A stretch of 5,151 nucleotides of DNA, taken from the NCBI GenBank assembly GCA_013153295.1, contig JAADEV010000054.1:1-5151 (forward strand), read 5' to 3'. This DNA comes from Aquificota bacterium (GTDB lineage Bacteria; Aquificota; Aquificia; Aquificales; Hydrogenothermaceae). The position numbers were made by a program, and so were the translations under genes. The notes under the pieces were generated by a model. The model saw nothing but the letters and a program-made list of their open reading frames with translations. It ran no database searches and had not been told where the DNA came from. How positions within the stretch are numbered: position 1 is the first letter of the stretch; every line of letters starts with the position of its first letter. This document shows positions 1 through 4,814 of the stretch, piece after piece.

Positions 1-307
1 GGAATATCGCCTCTTTTGAACCGTTTGAGGGTATAATCTCCCTATCTGGGTCAAGGTAAACACCAAACCTGTTTTTAAACCATTTTGATACCGCTTCCCT
101 TAAATCCCTTCTCCCAGCTACAGATGGATACTGGCTTACTTCTGGCACAGCTTTTATTAACGCTTCCCTTATCTTAGGGTCTGTAGGTTCCTTCGGGTCT
201 CCAGTTCCAAAGTCATATATTTTTACACCCTTTTCCTTAAGCTGGTTTTTTATCCTTACCAACTCTTCCATAGGATAAGGCTTAAGAGCCTTTATAAGAC
301 TGTTCAT
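1..307 (-). CDS. class I/II PLP-dependent aminotransferase, N-terminal part (cut by window edge)
   Basis: The first 102 codons of a leftward gene are present, and the remainder (probably about 280-300 residues) lies outside the window. ATG at 307-305 is preceded by AAAGGGG (320-314), a good ribosome binding site six bases upstream. The protein begins with an amphipathic segment (LKPYPMEEL, residues 8-16), followed by the fold-type I N-terminal signature GTGDPKEPT (34-42), then YPSVAGRRDLREAV (60-73), and reaches SNGSKEAIF (94-102), the G-[ST]-x-E-A segment that helps bind the PLP phosphate in this superfamily. The catalytic lysine lies beyond the edge. The style resembles N-succinyldiaminopimelate or LL-diaminopimelate aminotransferases of lysine/peptidoglycan synthesis, but aspartate-type aminotransferases share these motifs, so substrate is not assigned. 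It is transcribed divergently from the threonine synthase-like gene. Confidence 0.88.
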   Translation of the reverse strand, partial: MNSLIKALKPYPMEELVRIKNQLKEKGVKIYDFGTGDPKEPTDPKIREALIKAVPEVSQYPSVAGRRDLREAVSKWFKNRFGVYLDPDREIIPSNGSKEAIF

Positions 308-336
308 TTTTTACCCCTTTTACCAAAGTGTTTCCT

Positions 337-365
337 TTAATATTTTGACCTTTTTTTTATCTCAA
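337..365 (-). promoter_or_regulatory. candidate sigma70-type promoter for the aminotransferase gene
   Basis: Read on the minus strand, TTGAGA (365-360, five of six matches to TTGACA) and TATTAA (342-337, four of six to TATAAT) are separated by exactly 17 bases. Transcription would start near 330, leaving a short leader with the AAAGGGG ribosome binding site at 320-314 before the ATG at 307. This is a match by eye in AT-rich DNA, so it is plausible rather than proven. Confidence 0.45.
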
Positions 366-384
366 AAAAAGTGGGAGTTTGTAT

Positions 385-390
385 TATAAT
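385..390 (+). promoter_or_regulatory. candidate -10 box for the thrC-like operon
   Basis: A perfect TATAAT lies 36 bases before the TTG start at 426, giving a leader of about 29 bases that includes GGAGGT at 412-417. No convincing -35 is found 16-18 bases upstream (TCAAAA at 362-367 is poor), and no extended -10 TGN is present. TATAAT also occurs on the minus strand at 388-383, because ATTATAAT is nearly symmetrical, so direction is not fixed by the box alone. The leader is too short to hold a riboswitch or T-box. Confidence 0.4.
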
Positions 391-411
391 TAATATTTCA
401 CAGATACCATC

Positions 412-417
412 GGAGGT
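412..417 (+). promoter_or_regulatory. ribosome binding site that fixes a TTG start
   Basis: GGAGGT sits eight bases before TTG at 426-428. No ATG or GTG lies in a better position in this frame, and the zinc-ribbon cysteines at residues 9 and 12 require a start upstream of codon 9. This site therefore supports TTG as the initiation codon of the threonine synthase-like gene. Confidence 0.75.
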
Positions 418-425
418 CTAAAAGA

Positions 426-1664
426 TTGGAAAAAATCAAGGCTTTAAAATGTAAAGAGTGTGGAAAGGAATACCCTGTAGAGCCAATCCACGTTTGTGAG
501 TTTTGTTTTGGACCTTTAGAGATAGAATATGACTATGATTATATAAAAAGTATTATCTCAAGGGAAAAGATAGAAAACGGTCCTAAAAGCCTCTGGCGGT
601 ATGTAGATTTACTACCTGTTGATAACCCTACAGTTGGGCTTTCTGCCGGTTTTACACCACTTATAAAGGCGGAAAAGTTAGGGGAGAAACTTGGGCTTAA
701 GAACCTTTATATAAAAGATGACAGTGTAAACCACCCTACACTCTCATTTAAAGACAGGGTTGTGGCAGTAGCCCTTTCAAAGGCTAAAGAGTTTGGTTTT
801 GACACAGCCGCCTGTGCATCAACAGGAAACCTTGCAAACTCTGTAGCGGCAAACGCCGCCGCCTCAGGAATGAACTGTTATGTTTTTATCCCAGCTAACC
901 TTGAAACTAACAAAATAATAGGTTCATTGGTATTTAACCCTACAGTTGTGGCGGTGGAAGGAAATTACGATGATGTTAACAGACTGTCCTCTGAAGTGGC
1001 AAATGAGTTTGGCTGGGCATTTGTTAATATAAATGTTAGACCTTTTTACTCTGAAGGGTCTAAAACCCTTGCCTTTGAGGTTGCGGAACAGCTTGGTTGG
1101 AAAGCCCCAGATGCGGTGGTAGCACCACTTGCCTCAGGTTCACTTTACACAAAAATCTGGAAAGGGTTTAACGAATTAAGGACAGTAGGATTAATCTCAG
1201 ATAATCCACCGAGAATGTATGGGGCACAGGCGTCAGGTTGTAGTCCAATCTACAAAGCATTTAAAGAAGGTAGAGACTGGATTAAACCTGAAAAACCTGA
1301 CACCATAGCAAAATCTATAGCCATAGGAAACCCTGCAGATGGACCTTACGCAGTGAAGGTTGCAAAGGAAAGCAACGGAGATATGGAGATAGCAACCAAC
1401 GAAGAGATTATAGAAGGAATTAAGCTACTTGCAGAAACAGAGGGAATATTTACAGAAACAGCAGGGGGAACAACAATAGCTGTCCTTAAAAAGTTTGCAG
1501 AGATGGGGGCATTTGACCCAGAGGAGGTTGTGGTAGCATACATCACAGGGAACGGATACAAAACAATGGAAGTCCTTGAGGGACACCTTAACACACCTAT
1601 ACATATAAAGCCCTCCCTACACGAGTTTAAAGAAAAGGTTATAGGGGAAAAAGTAGCAAAGTAA
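426..1664 (+). CDS. thrC: threonine synthase (ThrC-like, fold-type II PLP enzyme with zinc ribbon)
   Basis: Threonine synthase converts O-phospho-L-homoserine to L-threonine and phosphate in the cytoplasm, using pyridoxal phosphate. The 412-residue protein opens with a zinc ribbon, two CxxC pairs at C9/C12 and C24/C27. The PLP lysine is K109 in the SFKDR motif (107-111). STGN (132-135) is the cofactor-binding asparagine loop, and PLASGSLYTKI starting at 234 is the region expected to hold the PLP phosphate in this subfamily. ETAGG (344-348) and TGNGYK (374-379) complete the fold. Length and domain order fit the zinc-ribbon type of threonine synthase. It begins with TTG, supported by GGAGGT eight bases upstream, and is followed after 17 bases by a sulfur carrier gene and then a NIL-domain gene. 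That context raises the possibility that this copy, or a complex containing it, also handles sulfur chemistry on phosphohomoserine or phosphoserine. The family call is firm; strict threonine specificity is inferred. Confidence 0.9.
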   Translation: MEKIKALKCKECGKEYPVEPIHVCEFCFGPLEIEYDYDYIKSIISREKIENGPKSLWRYVDLLPVDNPTVGLSAGFTPLIKAEKLGEKLGLKNLYIKDDSVNHPTLSFKDRVVAVALSKAKEFGFDTAACASTGNLANSVAANAAASGMNCYVFIPANLETNKIIGSLVFNPTVVAVEGNYDDVNRLSSEVANEFGWAFVNINVRPFYSEGSKTLAFEVAEQLGWKAPDAVVAPLASGSLYTKIWKGFNELRTVGLISDNPPRMYGAQASGCSPIYKAFKEGRDWIKPEKPDTIAKSIAIGNPADGPYAVKVAKESNGDMEIATNEEIIEGIKLLAETEGIFTETAGGTTIAVLKKFAEMGAFDPEEVVVAYITGNGYKTMEVLEGHLNTPIHIKPSLHEFKEKVIGEKVAK

Positions 1665-1681
1665 AATAGGAGGAATAGAAA

Positions 1682-1966
1682 ATGGCAATAACAGTAAGAA
1701 TACCTACAGCATTAAGAAGAATAACACAAGGTCAAGGCGAAGTTCAGGTTGAAGCCTCAAATATAGCAGAGCTTATAGACGCCCTTGAAAGGGAGTTTCC
1801 CGGAATAAAAGAAAGGCTTGTAGAGGAAAATGGGGAGATAAGAAAGTTTGTAAACCTGTTTGTAAACGACGAAGATATTAGATTTTTACAGGGAAAGGAT
1901 ACACCTTTGAAAGACGGTGATGTGGTAGCAATAATCCCTGCTATAGCTGGGGGTTTTGGGGGTTAA
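1682..1966 (+). CDS. CysO-like sulfur carrier protein (MoaD/ThiS ubiquitin-fold family)
   Basis: This 94-residue beta-grasp protein would carry sulfur as a C-terminal glycine thiocarboxylate, made by ATP-dependent adenylation by an E1-like enzyme. From memory of the family, it resembles mycobacterial CysO more than molybdopterin MoaD: an N-terminal ITVRIPTALR strand (3-12), then GIKERL (41-46), RKFVNLFVNDEDIRF (54-68) and DGDVVAIIPAIAGG (78-91). CysO donates sulfide to O-phosphoserine on the PLP enzyme CysM; here the upstream neighbour is a related PLP enzyme. The C-terminus is odd: after the expected GG (90-91) comes FGG, so the protein ends GGFGG. Either the last diglycine is used directly, or the tail is trimmed first. 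TAGGAGGA (1667-1674) gives a strong ribosome binding site seven bases before ATG. The gene lies 17 bases after the threonine synthase-like gene and 3 bases before the NIL gene. No activating enzyme or JAMM protease gene is in the window. Confidence 0.87.
   Translation: MAITVRIPTALRRITQGQGEVQVEASNIAELIDALEREFPGIKERLVEENGEIRKFVNLFVNDEDIRFLQGKDTPLKDGDVVAIIPAIAGGFGG
1949..1964 (+). repeat. near-perfect 9-nt tandem repeat encoding the doubled diglycine tail
   Basis: The run is GGGGGTTTT followed by GGGGGTT and the stop TAA. It encodes G-G-F-G-G: GGG GGT TTT GGG GGT TAA. Removing one 9-nt unit would leave a carrier ending in a single AGG, the normal CysO-type end, in frame and with the same stop. 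The second G5 run (1958-1962) also lies seven bases before the ATG of the next gene and is the only purine-rich sequence able to serve as its ribosome binding site, so the codons for the functional tail appear to double as a translation signal. Confidence 0.8.
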
Positions 1967-1969
1967 AAA

Positions 1970-2212
1970 ATGGAGGCTATAAAGCTAAAGCTAATATACC
2001 CAGAAGACAAAATAAAAGAGCCTATTCTCAGTAAAGTATGTAAAAACTTTGATGTGGAAATTAACATTAGAAAGGCAAATGTTACAGAAAATATAGGCTG
2101 GCTTGAGCTTGAGCTTGCTGGAGATGAAAACCAGATAGAAGAAGCAATAAAGTATATGCAACAGCAGGGCATAGAGGTCTCACCACTTGAAGGACAGGTC
2201 TTTATGGAGTAG
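1970..2212 (+). CDS. stand-alone NIL-domain protein
   Basis: An 80-residue cytoplasmic protein consisting of one ferredoxin-like alpha/beta NIL domain. It shows an opening strand IKLKLIYPED (4-13), a helix (IKEPILSKVCKNF, 15-27), the strand pair VEINIRKANVTENIGWLELELAG (29-51) with the N-x-G turn, a second helix (ENQIEEAIKYMQQQG, 53-67) and a final strand IEVSPL (68-73). NIL domains occur at the C-terminus of the methionine importer ATPase MetN, where they bind methionine, and in archaeal proteins implicated in homocysteine formation from sulfide. Placed 3 bases after a CysO-like carrier, this protein could be a methionine sensor or a partner in sulfur transfer. The single cysteine C24 is the only thiol; whether it has a role is unknown. 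Start ATG at 1970 has only the GGGGG tract as a ribosome binding site, so translation is probably coupled to the gene before it. Confidence 0.8.
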   Translation: MEAIKLKLIYPEDKIKEPILSKVCKNFDVEINIRKANVTENIGWLELELAGDENQIEEAIKYMQQQGIEVSPLEGQVFME

Positions 2213-2218
2213 GGGGTG
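2206..2218 (+). promoter_or_regulatory. ribosome binding site spanning the NIL stop codon, with GTG start of the phosphatase
   Basis: GGAG (2206-2209) is the last codon of the NIL gene, its stop TAG occupies 2210-2212, and GTG at 2216-2218 starts the next gene three bases later. A ribosome ending the NIL gene stands on the initiation site, which points to translational coupling. GTG is chosen because the nucleotide-binding motif DIGTYSTR begins at codon 9 and no other start lies suitably placed upstream. Confidence 0.7.
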
Positions 2219-3169
2219 AATTACAAGGTAGCGGTAATAGATATAGGCACTTACTCAACAAGGCTGTTAATCTCAGCTGTCCATATAAAAGACACACTGG
2301 AAGAAACATTAAACAGTATAGAGGATATCTTCTCCGTAGGACGGATTACAGCCCTCGGCAGGAGACTTAAAGAAACAGGCTACCTACAGGAGGAGGCTGT
2401 AAAAGAAGTCCTATCCACCATTAAAGAGTATGTATTAATCTGCCAACAGTATGAGGTAGAGAGGATACTTGGTTTTGCCACACAGGCTTGTAGGGAGGCT
2501 AAAAACGGGGAGGAGTTCCTACAGCAGGTAAAGGAGCTTGGGGTAGATGTTAGGCTAATATCAGGGGAGGAAGAGGCAAACCTGTCGTTTTTAGCAACAG
2601 CCTACGGTGTAAAGCCAGACAGGGAGTTTGTGGTTATAGACCAAGGTGGCGGTTCAACAGAGTTTGTTTTAGGGGATAAAGAAAAAACATACAAAATGAA
2701 GGATTACAAATCCTTCCCATTTGGTATAGTTAACCTTACAGAAGGCTTTATAAAATCAGACCCACCAAAAAAGAAAGAAATACAAGGAATGAAACAGTTT
2801 TTAACAAAAAACTTTGAAAAGATAAAACATTTTAAAGAGGCTGACGATTTTATAGGTTTAGGTGGAACAATAACAACACTAGCGGCACTGGAAAACAACA
2901 TATTCCCATACTCATCTGCAAAAGTCCACGGTAAAACCCTTTCAAAACAGGCTGTAAAAAAGTGGTTAAACAAGCTGTCAAGTATGACACTTGAAGAAAG
3001 GAAATCTATACCTATAATAGAAGACAAAAGGGCAGAGGCTATAATATCAGGTATAGTAATATTTGATACTGCCCTTGACTACTTTAAAAAAGACAAAATA
3101 ACAGTTAGCGATTGGGGACTTAGGCACGGGGCTGTAATAAAAAATGTAATGGAAAGGTTCAATGTTTGA
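2216..3169 (+). CDS. short-form Ppx/GppA family phosphatase (exopolyphosphatase / pppGpp phosphohydrolase)
   Basis: Members release phosphate from inorganic polyphosphate chains or convert pppGpp to ppGpp. The 317-residue protein has the actin-like ASKHA fold in full: phosphate 1 motif DIGTYSTRLL (9-18), the ATQACREAKN segment (88-97), ISGEEEANL (115-123) carrying the catalytic glutamate cluster, phosphate 2 motif DQGGGSTEF (142-150), GLGGTITTL (214-222), RAEAIISG (272-279) and SDWGLRHG (298-305). It lacks the C-terminal HD-like domain of the roughly 500-residue enterobacterial enzymes and matches the length of the structurally studied Aquifex protein. Small departures from consensus are TY in place of SN in the first motif and Q143 in place of the usual isoleucine. 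The GTG start is coupled to the preceding NIL gene, and the end overlaps the following membrane protein gene by 8 bases. Whether polyphosphate or pppGpp is the main substrate cannot be read from sequence. Confidence 0.9.
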   Translation: MNYKVAVIDIGTYSTRLLISAVHIKDTLEETLNSIEDIFSVGRITALGRRLKETGYLQEEAVKEVLSTIKEYVLICQQYEVERILGFATQACREAKNGEEFLQQVKELGVDVRLISGEEEANLSFLATAYGVKPDREFVVIDQGGGSTEFVLGDKEKTYKMKDYKSFPFGIVNLTEGFIKSDPPKKKEIQGMKQFLTKNFEKIKHFKEADDFIGLGGTITTLAALENNIFPYSSAKVHGKTLSKQAVKKWLNKLSSMTLEERKSIPIIEDKRAEAIISGIVIFDTALDYFKKDKITVSDWGLRHGAVIKNVMERFNV

Positions 3170-3491
3170 GATAGTTAGCGTTTCTGTAGGATTTATACTT
3201 ACACAGGTTTTTGTGTTTTCCCTTGGATTTCTGTATATGGTAGATTACAGGGCGAGGGTTTCTGGCACACCTTACAGATTTTTACATATATCTGCCACTG
3301 TAGTTTTACTCCTTTTACTCCTTTTAGTTCTACTAAAAACAGGGAAGTTTGTAGTTTACAACAGTTTCCTAAGTGAGAATAAGGATTTAGCCTTTAGATT
3401 TTTAACAGTGGGAATAGTGTTTGGACTTATAGCCTTCCCATTTACCCTAAGGTTCTCAACCAGATTGCTAATACCACAGAGCAGACTGTAA
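3162..3491 (+). CDS. small three-helix membrane protein of unknown function
   Basis: I do not recognise a family. The 109-residue protein has three hydrophobic segments long enough to cross a membrane: about 4-26, 41-59 (a run of leucines) and 78-97. The loop between the first two is positive (DYRARVSGTPYR, 28-39), as is the C-terminus (RFSTRLLIPQSR), which suggests the N-terminus is outside and the C-terminus in the cytoplasm. No signal peptide cleavage site or catalytic motif is apparent. The ATG lies inside the last codons of the phosphatase gene in another frame (8-base overlap), with GGAAAGG at 3151-3157 as ribosome binding site, so its production is probably coupled to the phosphatase. 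The overlap and sensible topology argue it is a real gene, perhaps a membrane partner of the operon. Confidence 0.72.
   Translation: MFEIVSVSVGFILTQVFVFSLGFLYMVDYRARVSGTPYRFLHISATVVLLLLLLLVLLKTGKFVVYNSFLSENKDLAFRFLTVGIVFGLIAFPFTLRFSTRLLIPQSRL
3304..3330 (+). repeat. three-copy 9-bp tandem repeat in the second transmembrane helix
   Basis: TTTTACTCC occurs twice in tandem (3304-3312, 3313-3321), followed by a degraded copy TTTTAGTTC (3322-3330). A 9-bp unit keeps the frame and encodes leucine and valine, so changes in copy number would lengthen or shorten the hydrophobic helix by three residues without a frameshift. Confidence 0.6.
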
Positions 3492-3568
3492 AACACCAAT
3501 ACCTAACCTAACTCATTTTTTTCCCACCTGCATCACCGATAGAATACTCCAAACGGAAGGAGGAGACG
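3492..3568 (+). other. 77-bp intergenic gap before the U32 gene, with a possible -10 box
   Basis: The gap has no open frame and no hairpin that I can fold by eye. A T-run at 3516-3522 is not preceded by a stem, so it is not called a terminator. TAGAAT at 3540-3545 matches five of six bases of a -10 box and lies 23 bases before ATG at 3569, but the -35 position holds only T residues. AAGGAGG (3557-3563) is a strong ribosome binding site. The gap may start a new transcription unit for the U32 gene and the gene after it, or be a loose spacing within one long operon. Confidence 0.35.
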
Positions 3569-4801
3569 ATGGGAGATAAAAAGCCTGAAATATTAGCACC
3601 TGTAGGACATTACGAAGGGTTGTCCGCTGTTATAAAAGCTGGGGCAGACGCCATATATATGGGCGTTGGGAAGATAAACCAGAGGGCTTTAAAGAAAACA
3701 TTTGATATACAGGATGCAAAGGAGATAAGAAAAATAACCAAAGACGCAGGGGTAAGGCAGTATATAACCTTAAACTCTATAGTCTTTGAGGAGGATTTAC
3801 CATACATAGAGGAGCTTTTACACCAGCTTAAGGATATTGGGGTTGATGCGGTTATAGGCTGGGATATGGCTGTAATATCAAAATCCCTTGAGCTTGGGAT
3901 AGAAACCCACCTGTCAACAATGGCGTCAGTATCAAACTCACAGGCGGCTAAGTTTTACCAAAACTTAGGGATAAAAAGGATAGTCCCTGCAAGGGAGGTT
4001 AGCTTAGAGGGACTAAAAAAGATAAAAGATGAAACTGACCTTGAGATAGAGATATTTGTCCACGGGGCGATGTGTATGGCAATCTCCGGCAGGTGTTTCC
4101 TATCCCACGAAATATTTGAAAAATCTGCAAACAGGGGGGAATGCTACCAGATATGCAGACACGAGTTTGATGTGAAGATAGTCTCCAAAAACACAGGAAC
4201 AGAGCTTGAGTTAGGGGAGGATTACATACTATCAGCAAAGGATTTAATGACACTTAACTTTGTGGACAGGTTAATGTGGGCAGACAGCTGGAAGATAGAA
4301 GGTAGAAACAAAAATGTAGATTACGCCTATATGGTTGTATCAGCTTACAGGGAGGCAAGGGACAGGATACTTAACGGTGAGTGGAACACAAAGGGCTGGC
4401 AAGACCTTTTAGACAAACTTGAAAGGGTATACCACCGTGAGTGGGACAGTGGGTTCTACTTTGGAAAAGGTGGCTTTGGTCTAAATAAATCTATAGCAAA
4501 AGAAAAAAAACTTTTCGTTGGAGAAGTGGTAAAATTTTATCCAAAAATAAAGGTAGCCGAAGTAAAAATTATAGACCACCCTATCTCCATAGGGGATACA
4601 ATACATATAATAGGTAAAAAAACAGGATTAGTAAGACAAAAAGTATCCTCTATGCAGGTAGATAGGAAAAACATACAAAGGGCAGACAGGGGAATGGTTG
4701 TAGGATTAAAAACAGATGAAAGGGTCAGGGTCGGGGACAAAATATACCTTATAACACAGGTAGACCAGCTACAGGAAGAACAGATGGCAATAACAAAATA
4801 A
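3569..4801 (+). CDS. U32-family Fe-S protein, TrhP-like tRNA hydroxylase (annotated as peptidase U32)
   Basis: Despite the historical name peptidase U32, characterised relatives are RNA or quinone hydroxylases; TrhP (YegQ) makes 5-hydroxyuridine at position 34 of tRNA from prephenate, and RlhA modifies 23S rRNA. The 410-residue protein has the N-terminal barrel start EILAPVGHYEGLSAVIKAGA (7-26) and AIYMGVG (28-34), then the family signature EIFVHGAMCMAISGRCFLS (161-179). Four cysteines, C169, C176, C192 and C196, are placed to ligate a 4Fe-4S cluster (GAMC, GRC, GECYQIC). LSAKDLM (221-227) and KIEGRNK (242-248) are typical of TrhP. The C-terminal region, about 314-397, looks like the small beta-barrel found in these proteins (FVGEVVKFYP and GDKIYLI). 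Length is slightly below the about 450 residues of E. coli TrhP. ATG has AAGGAGG five bases upstream. It is followed after 13 bases by a probable signalling gene. The TrhP assignment over other U32 branches is an inference from motifs. Confidence 0.85.
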   Translation: MGDKKPEILAPVGHYEGLSAVIKAGADAIYMGVGKINQRALKKTFDIQDAKEIRKITKDAGVRQYITLNSIVFEEDLPYIEELLHQLKDIGVDAVIGWDMAVISKSLELGIETHLSTMASVSNSQAAKFYQNLGIKRIVPAREVSLEGLKKIKDETDLEIEIFVHGAMCMAISGRCFLSHEIFEKSANRGECYQICRHEFDVKIVSKNTGTELELGEDYILSAKDLMTLNFVDRLMWADSWKIEGRNKNVDYAYMVVSAYREARDRILNGEWNTKGWQDLLDKLERVYHREWDSGFYFGKGGFGLNKSIAKEKKLFVGEVVKFYPKIKVAEVKIIDHPISIGDTIHIIGKKTGLVRQKVSSMQVDRKNIQRADRGMVVGLKTDERVRVGDKIYLITQVDQLQEEQMAITK

Positions 4802-4814
4802 AAGGGAAGTTCCT

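Noticed and set aside
345..390. TTGACC at 345-350 as the -35 partner of TATAAT at 385-390
   Set aside because: The spacing is 34 bases, twice what a sigma70-type promoter allows.
391..425. A riboswitch, T-box or attenuator in front of the thrC-like gene
   Set aside because: The likely leader is only about 29 bases, with no stem-loop, no peptide rich in threonine or methionine and no terminator.
1346..1594. Long antisense reading frame inside the thrC-like gene
   Set aside because: It is the complement of conserved PLP-enzyme motifs, has no ribosome binding site and reads as low-complexity serine/isoleucine sequence. The same holds for antisense frames inside the NIL, phosphatase and U32 genes.
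1949..1962. G-quadruplex at the end of the sulfur carrier gene
   Set aside because: Only two G5 runs are present; four tracts are needed for an intramolecular quadruplex.
1682..1966. Molybdopterin synthase small subunit MoaD in the strict sense
   Set aside because: No molybdenum cofactor gene is nearby, and the motifs (FVNDEDIRF, IPAIAGG) and context fit CysO-type carriers better.
3511..3530. Rho-independent terminator at the T-run after the membrane protein gene
   Set aside because: The seven T residues are not preceded by any G+C-rich inverted repeat.
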